Shown here: piece after piece, positions 41,160 through 49,978 of the stretch
Position numbering within the stretch: the first letter of the stretch is position 1
How the letters are laid out: the number at the start of each line of letters is the position of its first letter
DNA from: Hyphomicrobiales bacterium
GTDB lineage: Bacteria; Pseudomonadota; Alphaproteobacteria; Rhizobiales; Rhizobiaceae
DNA length: 64,000 nucleotides
Assembly: GCA_900468285.1 (NCBI GenBank)
Contig: UBTF01000002.1
Location: 62,001-126,000, forward strand
Direction: 5' to 3'
Made by a program: the position numbers and the translations under genes
The notes under the pieces: generated by a model
Told to the model about the DNA's origin: nothing
Databases searched by the model: none
What the model saw: only the letters and a program-made list of their open reading frames with translations

Positions 41160-42356
41160 TTATTCCGTGCAGAAAAGCGGCGCGAAATCTGTCTCGTAGG
41201 CATCCTCGACAAGCTGTCCGTGGGTGAGAAGCTGCGCACCCAGCCTGCCGATCTCGTCGCAGCTTTTTGCAGCAGCACCACATCCGCCCGTCAGCACCGC
41301 AATGCCGGGCGAAGTCGTGTAACCAATCGCCGGAAATCCGCTGGGCGTATAGGACGTGACGCAAGCAGCCATGGAAATCCTGCTCCTGTCGATCGATGGG
41401 ATCAACGTCTGGATAATGTCGGCGAAATTGTCCCGCACCTGGGCATTTCCACCTGAGCGGAACCACGCGCGGATCTCCGGGTCGCTACCCAGCGCAACAT
41501 CAACAGGCTCGCCGCCAATCTTCAGATAGAACTTGCCATCCGGATATCGCACCGGCGGCAGAAGATAAATATGCTTGCGGGGATCAGACGGCTCGTAGAT
41601 CAGCGATGGCATACCTGCATAGTGGTCGAGGTCGCTTTCGGGGATTTCGAAAAAGGCAACGGTGCGAGCGAAGACCTGCATCTGCAGCGCCTCCGGCAAA
41701 AGCCCCTGTGCGATGGAAAAGCCGCCCGCGGCAAAAAGCACTTTTTCCGCGGTGTAGCTGTGGCCGGACGCAGTCATGACGGTGGCGACGCCGCCCTCTT
41801 CCCGCACGCTGGAGACGATGTCGTCGATGCGCGTAACGCCCTTCCTCTCAGCTGCGGCGAGCTGCGCGCGCACCAGTTCACGTGGATTGACGTATCCAGC
41901 ATTGCGCGCTTCGAAAACACCTTCGCAGTCCGGCTCAAACGCAAAATAGGGAAAGCGTGCGCCAAGCGCCGCATCATCCAGAATCTCCGTTTCGACGCCC
42001 AGCGTTTCGGCGGCAGCACACACATTCTCGATGTAGGCCGATCCCGTGCCGCGTTTCTTGCCGACAATGAGGCAGCCGACCTCGTGGTAGAATCTGACGT
42101 CGCTTTGGCGTTCGATTTCGACGTAGCGTGCAATCGAACGGTTGGCCAGACGCGCCCAGTCAGCATTGCCATCAATGGTGCGCGTGATGCGGGCAGCATC
42201 GTAATGGCTGCCGAAAACGCCGGTATGGCTGGGAATATCGCCCGGCTCACGCGGACCGATGACGGCAATGCTGTCACCCGTCCCAGCCAGATGGCGGGCA
42301 GCAGATGCCCCCATCATGCCTGCCCCTACAATGACATATTTGAACTGCGCTGCCAT
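41160..42356 (-). CDS. FAD-dependent amine/amino acid oxidase, MSOX/MTOX-like (copy 1)
   Basis: A 398-residue DAO-family flavoprotein. The FAD-binding start is KYVIVGAGMMGASAARHL; VRFYHEVGCLIVG and ARNAGYVNPRELVRAQ follow, then YLLPPVRYPDGKFYLKIGGE and CVTSYTPSGFPAIG, whose Cys (about residue 332) aligns by context with the Cys that binds FAD covalently in monomeric sarcosine oxidase. Likely an oxidase of an N-methyl amino acid or similar amine; the substrate is unknown. It is a paralogue of the next upstream gene. The ATG at 42356 is preferred over a start 11 codons earlier. Confidence 0.82.
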   Translation of the reverse strand: MAAQFKYVIVGAGMMGASAARHLAGTGDSIAVIGPREPGDIPSHTGVFGSHYDAARITRTIDGNADWARLANRSIARYVEIERQSDVRFYHEVGCLIVGKKRGTGSAYIENVCAAAETLGVETEILDDAALGARFPYFAFEPDCEGVFEARNAGYVNPRELVRAQLAAAERKGVTRIDDIVSSVREEGGVATVMTASGHSYTAEKVLFAAGGFSIAQGLLPEALQMQVFARTVAFFEIPESDLDHYAGMPSLIYEPSDPRKHIYLLPPVRYPDGKFYLKIGGEPVDVALGSDPEIRAWFRSGGNAQVRDNFADIIQTLIPSIDRSRISMAACVTSYTPSGFPAIGYTTSPGIAVLTGGCGAAAKSCDEIGRLGAQLLTHGQLVEDAYETDFAPLFCTE

Positions 42357-42452
42357 GACCGAACGACTTTTCTTTTTCCATTGCAACAATTTGTAGCCAC
42401 TTGCTCAATCACCGCCAGAGGGCTGGCAATGTTTTCACAGGCCAACTCCCAC

Positions 42453-43640
42453 TCAGATGAAAACCGGTGCCATTTGAGCGGCGAAATCAGCTTCCGTCAG
42501 TTGCCCGTCCAGCAACAGGACCGCACCCAATCGGCCGATTTCATCGGAAGATTTTGCTGAAACGAAGTTGCCCCCGGTCAGCACTGCGATGTTGGAAGAC
42601 TGCGTGTAGCCCACATAGGGGTAACCAGTGCGGGTGATGGAAGCGACGCAGGAGCCTGAGGTAACCGGGCATCCCGAAAGCTCTGGCATGATGTCGATTG
42701 CGCGACGGACGAGGGACTCCACTTCGCTGCCGGTACCATCCGAATGAAACCAGGAAACCGCTTCACCCAGCGTGTTCAACCGGCCCTTCTCGCTCTCACC
42801 GCCGATTTTCAGATAGACCTTCCCATCCGGATATCGGACCGGCGGCAGAATGTAGACGATATCATCGGCATTTTGCGCCAGCACAATGGTGGAAGGCATG
42901 GCCGAAAACGCTTGCTGCTTGCGCTCGTCCAGCTCAAAGAAGGCAATTGTCCTTCCCGTTGCGGCCATATCCACCTTTGCGGGCAGAAGATCTGCCATAT
43001 TGGTAAAACCACCGGCAGCGACGATGACCTTTTCGCCCGTATAGCACCGGCCCTCATGTGTTTTGACTTCAACGCCCGCTGCCGTGTCATGAACCCGCGT
43101 CACCGTCTCGCGGATGAGTGCCGCGCCCTGGCTTTCGGCAAGCGAGACCTGCGCCCGCACAAGTGCGCGCGGATTGACGTAACCAGCATTGCGTGGCTCA
43201 AACCAGCCGTCGTGATCGTCAGGCAATGCAAACATCGGAAAACGGGGCTTCAGCGCGGCGTTGTCATAGAGCTCGATATCAAGCGCAAGGCGATCCTTCT
43301 CGCGCATGGCTCCCGCCACGTAATCACCGCCCAGCCCTTTGCCGTTTCCGACAAACAGGCAACCCACCTCGTGATAGAAGCGGACCCCGCTTCTGGCTTC
43401 GATCTCGCCGTAACGCGCGATGGATCGTTTCGCCAGCTCTGCCCAGACGGGGTCCCCGTCAAAGCCGCGTGTGATTCGGGCCTCATCGTAGTGGCTGGAG
43501 AAAACACCGTGGTGAGCCTTCCGATCATGCGGCTCTGCCGGGCCGATCAAGGCAACACCATCGGTTTGCGCGGAGAGATGCCGTGCTGCGGAAGCCCCCA
43601 TCATGCCCGCACCAACGACGATATATTTGAAGTCCGCCAT
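42453..43640 (-). CDS. FAD-dependent amine/amino acid oxidase, MSOX/MTOX-like (copy 2)
   Basis: A 395-residue paralogue of the adjacent gene, matching it along the whole length: KYIVVGAGMMGASAARHLS, VRFYHEVGCLFVGNGKG, ARNAGYVNPRALVRAQ, YILPPVRYPDGKVYLKIGGE and CVASITRTGYPYVG with the candidate flavin-linked Cys at about residue 331. The two differ near the flavin: GGNFVSAKS here against GGCGAAAKS in copy 1. The 96-bp gap between them suggests one operon and an old tandem duplication with diverged specificity. Confidence 0.82.
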   Translation of the reverse strand: MADFKYIVVGAGMMGASAARHLSAQTDGVALIGPAEPHDRKAHHGVFSSHYDEARITRGFDGDPVWAELAKRSIARYGEIEARSGVRFYHEVGCLFVGNGKGLGGDYVAGAMREKDRLALDIELYDNAALKPRFPMFALPDDHDGWFEPRNAGYVNPRALVRAQVSLAESQGAALIRETVTRVHDTAAGVEVKTHEGRCYTGEKVIVAAGGFTNMADLLPAKVDMAATGRTIAFFELDERKQQAFSAMPSTIVLAQNADDIVYILPPVRYPDGKVYLKIGGESEKGRLNTLGEAVSWFHSDGTGSEVESLVRRAIDIMPELSGCPVTSGSCVASITRTGYPYVGYTQSSNIAVLTGGNFVSAKSSDEIGRLGAVLLLDGQLTEADFAAQMAPVFI

Positions 43641-43798
43641 GCAGCCAGCCCCTGATGTTCGTGCCTGCGGCTTACGGGAAAGCTACCCGCTGCCCCCAGG
43701 CTGTGAAGCCCTCTTTTAACCTCGCGCCAGCTCCCGTCCACTGGTTTCATTCAACAAGGTTGGGGCGGAAGGGAAAAAGCTGATTGCCTTGACGATCA

Positions 43799-44335
43799 TC
43801 AGCTCTGCAACAGAGCCTGGACCTTGCCGCAATAGCGCTTGGAGACAGGGTTCATGCGCGTGGCACCATGGCCCGCATTATAGCGCAGAATCGTGCTGCA
43901 GATCTGCCCGCCGCCCAACTGGTGAGCGGTTGCCAGATATTGCATTCCCCAGCGGATATTTGTTTCAGGATCATAGAGCGCCTTTGTCGTGCCCTTGTAG
44001 CCCATCATGCGCGCCGTTGCAGGCTTGATCTGCATGAGACCGACTTCACCGGCGCTACCCCGGGCCTTGGGGTTGAACCGGCTCTCAACCGAAATCACCG
44101 CATGGGCCAGATTGGTTGGGACGCCGTAACGCTTGGCATATTTCACGATAAGGTTGGAATAATCACTCTCGAGATTTGTTGGAAGCGACTTTTCGGGGAT
44201 AGGATAGCCCGGCTTGCGAATGTAGGTTTCCAGGGTGACGGTCTTGGTTTTCACTTCATCCTTGGCAAAAACAAATCCACTCTGCGCGGCGAGCATGGCA
44301 AGACAAGCCGAAACAGCAAAAATTACTCTTCTCAT
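43799..44335 (-). CDS. Soluble lytic transglycosylase, SLT domain
   Basis: A 178-residue periplasmic protein with a signal peptide (cleavage near residue 24, FVFA-KD) and an SLT domain. The catalytic Glu is E84 in HAVISVESRFNPKA, followed by GSAGEVGLMQIKPATARMMGY and a C-terminal LRYNAGHG motif. It cleaves the MurNAc-GlcNAc bond to give anhydro-muropeptides. Short lytic transglycosylases of this kind often assist secretion or flagellar assembly, but no such genes are near. Confidence 0.9.
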   Translation of the reverse strand: MRRVIFAVSACLAMLAAQSGFVFAKDEVKTKTVTLETYIRKPGYPIPEKSLPTNLESDYSNLIVKYAKRYGVPTNLAHAVISVESRFNPKARGSAGEVGLMQIKPATARMMGYKGTTKALYDPETNIRWGMQYLATAHQLGGGQICSTILRYNAGHGATRMNPVSKRYCGKVQALLQS

Positions 44336-44581
44336 CAGTATTATGTGTCTCCGGACACGAAGACTTCGGGCACAATCTGCAACGCAGAGCCACTCGGATA
44401 GTCCATCAGAACGATCCGTCTCAAGTCCTCATCATTGATATTGGCGACTTCTGTCTCAAACTGAAACACGTCGCGGTTTGGTGAGGCTTATAAAGGGGGC
44501 CAATAAGGATTTACTGTGGCAAGGCAGAAAAAATGATCGCGAAACCTGTTTCAAGGGGAACGTTTTTTCTGAAAAACGCGT

Positions 44582-45349
44582 TCAAGCGCTCCGAAATTTC
44601 GGCAGGCTCGAAATCAGACGATGCAAAGTATCGATGGTAGAAACATCCGCGATACCATCTACCAGAGCGGGCCGGAAATGCCGCTGGAAGGCAGCCACCG
44701 CGCCCTCCGTTTTCTCACAATAAATGCCCGTTATTTCAATGCCGTAGCCATAGAGAGACAGCATCGACTGCAAGGCCTCTACCGGCTGCCCACTGTCTCC
44801 ACGCTGAAAGAACCGTCCACCGCCAACCGGCGTGGGCGAAACCCAGTGCCCGACACCGTTCTGCGACAGGGTGTCCCAGGGGAACCGCTCGCCCGGATCG
44901 ATCTTGCGAATGGGTGCGATATCGGAGTGGCCAAGCACGCGTTCAGGGGCGATCGACCACCGTGCGCCGCAATCACGACACAATTCAATAACCGCAGAAA
45001 TCTGTGGCTCCGGAAAAGGAGGAAGCCCAGCGGGATGCCCCGCATTGGCGATCTCGATGCCGATGGAACGGGAGTTTATGTCTTCAGCGCCGGCCCATAG
45101 GCTTTTGCCGGCGTGCCAGGCACGGCGGCTTTCCGGAACGAGCTGGATCACACGTCCGTCTTCAAAAACGAAATAATGGCTGGAAACCTGACTTTGCGGG
45201 TTGCACAACCATTCCAGAGCAGCGTCTGCGCTGCCCATGCCGGTGTAATGAAGGATGATCGTGTCAGGCGCTGCAACGTCCACGCGTTCGCCATGGTTCG
45301 GCGAAGGCACAACCGAAGCGCCCGCATAATCCGCTGGAAAATCACTCAT
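44582..45349 (-). CDS. N-acetylmuramoyl-L-alanine amidase (Amidase_2) with C-terminal peptidoglycan-binding domain
   Basis: A 255-residue amidase of the AmpD/AmiD type, cleaving the bond between MurNAc and L-Ala. Zinc ligands are H34 (IILHYTG), H141 (VLGHSDIAP) and D151; E99 lies in SIGIEIANAG. A peptidoglycan-binding repeat (VEALQSMLSLYGYGIEITG to AFQRHF) fills the last 70 residues. There is no signal peptide, so it may be the cytoplasmic recycling enzyme, although the binding domain is more like AmiD. Start overlaps the end of the J-protein gene by 4 bp. Confidence 0.9.
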   Translation of the reverse strand: MSDFPADYAGASVVPSPNHGERVDVAAPDTIILHYTGMGSADAALEWLCNPQSQVSSHYFVFEDGRVIQLVPESRRAWHAGKSLWAGAEDINSRSIGIEIANAGHPAGLPPFPEPQISAVIELCRDCGARWSIAPERVLGHSDIAPIRKIDPGERFPWDTLSQNGVGHWVSPTPVGGGRFFQRGDSGQPVEALQSMLSLYGYGIEITGIYCEKTEGAVAAFQRHFRPALVDGIADVSTIDTLHRLISSLPKFRSA

Positions 45350-46086
45350 GCGACGCGGCGTTCTTTCTCAATTGCCGCATAGGCGGCGTTGAGTGCCGCC
45401 ATACGCTCATTTGCAGCCGCGTGCAATTCCATGGGAACGCCGCGGGCAATAAGCTTGTCAGGATGATGCTCCGCCACGAGCAGGCGATACCGCTTGCGAA
45501 TGTCGGAAAAATCATCGGAGGGCGAAACACCGAGAACGCGGTAAGGGTCGCGACCATCAGTGTGAACATGGCGCGCCATAATCGTTTCGAAGTGATCTTC
45601 GGTGATTCTGAAAATTTCAGCGATTCGGCCCAGAAACGCCATTTCGCGCTCGTGGATCAGGCCGTCCGCCTTGGCGATATGGAACAGACCGTCGATGACG
45701 CTTTCCAGCATCTCGCAGTTCTTTTCACCAGAACCGCACAAGCCAGCAAGGCGCTCGGCATAGGCCTCGTAGCCAGCCACATCCTGCCGCGCGAGGTTAT
45801 AAAGCCGCGCAACGTTTCGCGCTTCCTCTTCCGGGAAATCGAATATCTGGCGGAAGGCCTTCACCTCGGCATCATTGACCATGCCATCGGCCTTGGCCAT
45901 CTTTGCGGACAGCGCGATGATCGCGACGGAAAAGGAAACCTGCCGGCGTGTTTCCGGGTCACCCTCGAACACCGTCCGCACTGCTTCTATGACGCGTCCA
46001 AGCACGTTGCCTGCTGCGTCGCCGATTGCGCCGAGCAGCCGTTCCCACAGCGATGAAAGTTGCAAACAGGCGAAATCGTACATCAT
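45346..46086 (-). CDS. DjlA-like co-chaperone: TerB domain plus C-terminal J domain
   Basis: About 246 residues. The N-terminal two thirds are a TerB-like helical domain (FSVAIIALSAKMAKADGMVNDAEVKAFR), and the C-terminus is a J domain with YRVLGVSPSDDFSDIRKRYR and the HPD motif in AEHHPDKL, which stimulates DnaK. Unlike E. coli DjlA it lacks an obvious N-terminal membrane segment. Several starts are possible (46128, 46098, 46086); none has a clear binding site. It overlaps the amidase gene by 4 bp. Confidence 0.85.
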   Translation of the reverse strand: MMYDFACLQLSSLWERLLGAIGDAAGNVLGRVIEAVRTVFEGDPETRRQVSFSVAIIALSAKMAKADGMVNDAEVKAFRQIFDFPEEEARNVARLYNLARQDVAGYEAYAERLAGLCGSGEKNCEMLESVIDGLFHIAKADGLIHEREMAFLGRIAEIFRITEDHFETIMARHVHTDGRDPYRVLGVSPSDDFSDIRKRYRLLVAEHHPDKLIARGVPMELHAAANERMAALNAAYAAIEKERRVA

Positions 46087-46406
46087 GATCTCAAGCATAC
46101 GGGCCCGCTGGCTGATTGCAATATACATAAAGGTCGCATGTCATTAACTTTTATTCATCTTCGAATGAGATTTGCACACATCGACAGCCGCTGCCGCCTG
46201 CCCTTTCAGAACGGTTTTCCACAGGCTCGCAATGCCGGGAAGATCGCATGAGCGATTGAAACGATTATATCGCCCAACTCGTTCAATCGCTTTGAAAATT
46301 GGCGCGAAATGCCCGAATTTCTTGAGAAATTCACTTTACATGCCACATTCTCTCACGCATCCATTTGCCACCACCACATCTGGAATGAACACGAAGGAGA
46401 GCCACG
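46087..46406. other. Divergent intergenic region between the J-protein gene and the PPi-PFK gene
   Basis: About 320 bp (less if the J-protein starts at 46128). It holds an imperfect inverted repeat GCGATTGAA-ACGA / TCGT-TCAATCGC at 46252-46290, about 117 bp before the PPi-PFK start, and one DnaA-box-like TTTTCCACA near 46214. No gene is seen. Confidence 0.45.
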
Positions 46407-47618
46407 ATGGCTAAACAGAAAGTCGCAATGTTGACCGCAGGCGGTCTCGCGCCCTGCCTCTCTTCCGCCGTGGGCGGATTGATCGAACGTTACAGCGACA
46501 TTGCGCCTGACATCGACATCGTGGCTTATCGCTCGGGCTATCAGGGCGTGCTTTTGGGCGATAGCGTTGAAATCACCGCCGCCATGCGTGAGAAAGCGCC
46601 CCTTCTGCATCATTATGGCGGATCTCCAATCGGCAACAGCCGCGTGAAATTGACCAACGCAGCCGATTGCGCCAAGCGCGGCTTGGTCAAGGAAGGCCAG
46701 AATCCGCTTCAGGTGGCAGCAGATCGTCTCGCAAAGGACGGCGTCACCATTCTTCACACCATCGGTGGCGATGACACCAATACGACGGCAGCGGATCTTG
46801 CCGCCTATTTGGGTGCAAATGGCTATGATCTGACGGTTGTCGGTCTTCCCAAGACCGTCGACAATGACGTCGTTCCGATCAAGCAGTCTCTGGGCGCCTG
46901 GACGGCAGCCGAGGTCGGCGCGAACTTCTTCGACAATGTCAGCAACGAGCAGAGTGCTGCGCCAAAGACATTCGTCATCCATGAGGTCATGGGCCGCCAT
47001 TGCGGCTGGCTGACCGCCGCTACCGCCCGCGCTTACATCCAGAAGACCAAGGGCAACGAATATGTCGAGGGTCTGCTGATGGGCGAGCAGCTCAAGAGCA
47101 TCGACGGGCTTTATTTGCCTGAAATGGCCTTCGACATCCAGGCCGAAGCCGAGCGCCTCAAGAAGATCATGGACAAGACCGGTTTTGTCACACTCTTCGT
47201 TTCCGAAGGCGCAGGTCTTGATTCCATCGTTGCCGAGCGGGAAGCTGCGGGCGACACGATCAAGCGCGACGCTTTCGGGCACGTCAAGATCGACACGATC
47301 AATGTCGGCGGCTGGTTCCAGAAGCAATTTGCCGGCCTTATCGGTGCCGAGCGGACAATGGTGCAGAAGTCCGGTTATTATGCCCGCTCCGCACCGGCCA
47401 ATGGCGAAGATCTGCGACTCATTCAGAGCATGGTTGATCTGGCCGTGGAAAGCGCACTGAACAAGGTATCCGGCGTTACCGGCCATGACGAGGATCAGGG
47501 CGGCAAGCTGCGCACCATCGAGTTCCCGCGCATCAAGGGCGGAAAGCATTTCGACCTCTCGGCCAAGTGGTTCGGCGAGGTCATGGATCATATCGGCCAG
47601 CCCTACAAGGCAGCGTAA
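46407..47618 (+). CDS. pfp: Pyrophosphate-dependent 6-phosphofructokinase
   Basis: Converts fructose 6-phosphate and PPi to fructose 1,6-bisphosphate and phosphate, reversibly. In 403 residues the PPi-type signature is clear: GGDDTNT at 120-126, where ATP enzymes have GGDGS, then PKTVDND at 148-154 and MGRHCG at 195-200. AGGAGA precedes the ATG. It stands alone between the divergent J-protein gene and the LysE-like gene. Confidence 0.93.
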   Translation: MAKQKVAMLTAGGLAPCLSSAVGGLIERYSDIAPDIDIVAYRSGYQGVLLGDSVEITAAMREKAPLLHHYGGSPIGNSRVKLTNAADCAKRGLVKEGQNPLQVAADRLAKDGVTILHTIGGDDTNTTAADLAAYLGANGYDLTVVGLPKTVDNDVVPIKQSLGAWTAAEVGANFFDNVSNEQSAAPKTFVIHEVMGRHCGWLTAATARAYIQKTKGNEYVEGLLMGEQLKSIDGLYLPEMAFDIQAEAERLKKIMDKTGFVTLFVSEGAGLDSIVAEREAAGDTIKRDAFGHVKIDTINVGGWFQKQFAGLIGAERTMVQKSGYYARSAPANGEDLRLIQSMVDLAVESALNKVSGVTGHDEDQGGKLRTIEFPRIKGGKHFDLSAKWFGEVMDHIGQPYKAA

Positions 47619-47710
47619 CCTCAAAACCGTTACGCATCTTTGTGCCGCAATATCGGGCTAAGCCTGCAGACTGTGGCGCAAACACACCGCTCTCGACGTT
47701 ATGAACACAA

Positions 47711-47740
47711 GACCCAGAAATCCGTTTCGGTTTCTGGGTC
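47711..47740. other. Stem-loop after the PPi-PFK gene
   Basis: GACCCAGAAA pairs perfectly with TTTCTGGGTC, and inside the loop CCG can pair with CGG. There is no T-run after it, so it is not a standard intrinsic terminator; it may be a processing site or an attenuator before the next gene (start 47792). Confidence 0.45.
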
Positions 47741-47791
47741 GATGCTGTAAGTTCAAAGAAAATGAAGTCGGGAGGGCAAGGAGGAACGCAT

Positions 47792-48427
47792 ATGTCCGCA
47801 CAAGTCTGGCTAGTGTTTTGCATAGCCTGTGCCGTACTTTTCGCGCTGCCCTCGCCTATCTCCTTCAAAGTTGCGAGCTATTCCTCCATACGTGGCAAGA
47901 AAGCTCTGGTTGCTGCCGTCATGGGCGCGACATCAGGCATTGTCACAACGGTCACCGCCGCATCCATCATCGTGGCGGGCGCGGAGTTTCTTCCCTCTGC
48001 CGTTCTGTATATTGCCCAATGGGCAGGCACGGGATGGCTCATGCTTTTCAGTCTGTGGACGATTGCTACCCCTGCGGCCCGCGAGGCCAATGCAGACAAC
48101 GACAATCTCCGCGGCAAGAATTTCGGCAGCACATTTTCCGATTGCTTCAGTGTCGCATCCCTTCGACTGCGCTATTTCGGCTTTTTCGTTGCCTTCCTCA
48201 TACAGTTTGTGAACGGCACGCGTGACGTCGTTGAAATGGTATCGCAGATGCAGGCTGTCGTCCTGCTGATCGCTTTTGCAAGCCTCACCGCTCAAGCTGT
48301 CTTCGCTCAGGTGACGCTGTCGTCCGTGCGGCGCATGTCCATCAGCAAAAAGCAGCGCAATCCGAAGAGAACGCACTTCATTGCTGGCCGCGCGGTTACC
48401 GCTGGATATCGCCGTATCGCCGCCTGA
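47792..48427 (+). CDS. LysE-like membrane protein, divergent
   Basis: A 211-residue membrane protein with about five helices. The topology and the N-terminal block (FALPSPISFKVASYSSIRG) resemble LysE/RhtB exporters, but the usual TPGP motif is changed and the C-terminus is short and basic. AGGAGG lies 8 nt before the ATG, a strong start. Probably an amino acid exporter relative with altered function; the assignment is tentative. Confidence 0.65.
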   Translation: MSAQVWLVFCIACAVLFALPSPISFKVASYSSIRGKKALVAAVMGATSGIVTTVTAASIIVAGAEFLPSAVLYIAQWAGTGWLMLFSLWTIATPAAREANADNDNLRGKNFGSTFSDCFSVASLRLRYFGFFVAFLIQFVNGTRDVVEMVSQMQAVVLLIAFASLTAQAVFAQVTLSSVRRMSISKKQRNPKRTHFIAGRAVTAGYRRIAA

Positions 48428-48655
48428 AAACCCACAGCTTCTACTATCGCGGTGAATGTCAAATTTACCATCCTATCTCGTTGTTTCTAAAGGCATGAGA
48501 CTAGCTAGGTCGGCTCCTCACGTCTGCCGACGTGCGGCAGCAACAAGTCGCCGCTTGCCGGAATCCTTACGATAGGTTAATGATCGCCGGATAGGGACTG
48601 CCTGCTTCGCTTGAAACGGGGGTAACGAGCGACAGGCGCACTCAAGGGCGGCAGC

Positions 48656-49780
48656 ATGAAATTTCCTGGCAGTTCTCGCCGAACATCGGCTCTACTTGTG
48701 TCATCAACCATGGGCCTTGCAATGAGCTTGGCGGGGTGCACAAGCGTCGAAGTCGCATCAAAAGCCGATATTCAACAGCCGAAACTCGCTGCCACGACCC
48801 AACCATCTCCCGACGTGGCCGCCACGCCAACACAGACCCCTGCAACAGCGAACTCCGGTGAAGCCACAGCCGCGCAAACTGCCCAAATCGCAGCAGCGCA
48901 AGCTGGCACAGCCGCCGCCCCTGCCGGCGCAACCGTCTCACCGGCAGGCGCGACCGTGGCATCGACCGCTACAGCAGCACAGGTTGCTGGCCCGACCATG
49001 GCGTCGGCAGTTGCCGTCAAGGGTGGACGTGTAGCCCTTCCGCCCGCTTCCGAAATTGCGGCCGCAGCAGCTGCTGCCGCCATTGACGCACAGATACAGC
49101 CACAGGCGCCCGCCCAGCAGGTTGCGCTCGCAGCGCCAGCCGCCACGGCACCGGCAGTCGCCGCTGTGGCCCACCAGACAAGCACCTCTGCGGCAGCACT
49201 TCCGCAGGTCGTTGCGTTGAAGGGCGGGTTCCCGCCAGCACCAAGCGCACCGGGCACCCCTTCGGCAGCACCCATTCCGCTGACCGAAGAAATGATGAAG
49301 CAGCAAAGCGTAATTCCGGTTCCAAAACCGCAGGGCGCCATGCTTGCCTATGCATCGGCTCCGCAAAACGCGGCTCTGGCTGCGATCAGCACCCGCGAAG
49401 GCATCACCACCGATGGTTCGGTCATGGCTGGCCGTCAGAAGCTGAGCGGACTGATTACTAAATATGCGACGATGTATGATGTGCCGGAAGATCTGGTGCA
49501 CCGTGTCGTGCAGCGTGAAAGCCGCTACAATCCCGGCGCATTCAATGGCGGTCACTTCGGCCTGATGCAGATCAAGCATGCAACCGCCCGCTCCATGGGC
49601 TTCGATGGCCCCGCATCCGGCCTTTTCGATGCCGAAACCAATCTGAAATATGCGGTGAAGTATCTGCGTGGTGCGTGGCTGGTGGCGGACAACAACCGCG
49701 ACAATGCGGTTCGCCTTTATGCGCGTGGCTACTACTACGACGCAAAGCGCCGTGGAATGCTGCACGTCCTTCGCAAGTAA
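48656..49780 (+). CDS. Lipoprotein lytic transglycosylase with long Ala-rich linker
   Basis: A 374-residue lipoprotein: signal peptide with lipobox LAGC (C28), then roughly 200 residues very rich in Ala, Pro, Thr and Gln, then a compact SLT domain (about 255-374). The catalytic Glu is E288 in HRVVQRESRYNPGA, followed by GHFGLMQIKHATARSMGF. The linker would let an outer-membrane-anchored enzyme reach across to the murein. Upstream DNA has a hairpin CTGCCG/CGGCAG at 48524-48540. Confidence 0.88.
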   Translation: MKFPGSSRRTSALLVSSTMGLAMSLAGCTSVEVASKADIQQPKLAATTQPSPDVAATPTQTPATANSGEATAAQTAQIAAAQAGTAAAPAGATVSPAGATVASTATAAQVAGPTMASAVAVKGGRVALPPASEIAAAAAAAAIDAQIQPQAPAQQVALAAPAATAPAVAAVAHQTSTSAAALPQVVALKGGFPPAPSAPGTPSAAPIPLTEEMMKQQSVIPVPKPQGAMLAYASAPQNAALAAISTREGITTDGSVMAGRQKLSGLITKYATMYDVPEDLVHRVVQRESRYNPGAFNGGHFGLMQIKHATARSMGFDGPASGLFDAETNLKYAVKYLRGAWLVADNNRDNAVRLYARGYYYDAKRRGMLHVLRK

Positions 49781-49915
49781 GCGGCAATCCAACTCGTTTT
49801 ACCATCCCGGTTCCCGTTCGAACCTGGCGCGATCAGAGCCTTGATTGTGCTCAGACGTGTCCCTGCCTGCTCCCAGCCGGAGCCGTTATGACGGCAAGAT
49901 GAAGCCGCCGTTAAC

Positions 49916-49933
49916 CCGTCATCAAACTGTTGC
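49916..49933 (+). promoter_or_regulatory. Candidate Pho box upstream of btaA
   Basis: CCGTCAT-CAAA-CTGTTGC resembles the PhoB half-site pair CTGTCAT-N4-CTGTCAT (6 of 7 and 4 of 7 matches). It lies about 45 bp before the btaA start. Betaine lipid genes are PhoB-regulated in Sinorhizobium meliloti. Confidence 0.4.
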
Positions 49934-49978
49934 GTCATGCCGGTAAACGCCTCTCAACCGAACGAGAGGTGGAATCAT

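Noticed and set aside
46213-46223. DnaA box (TTTTCCACA) as a sign of a replication origin
   Set aside because: A single imperfect box with no cluster, no AT-rich unwinding region and no origin-linked genes.
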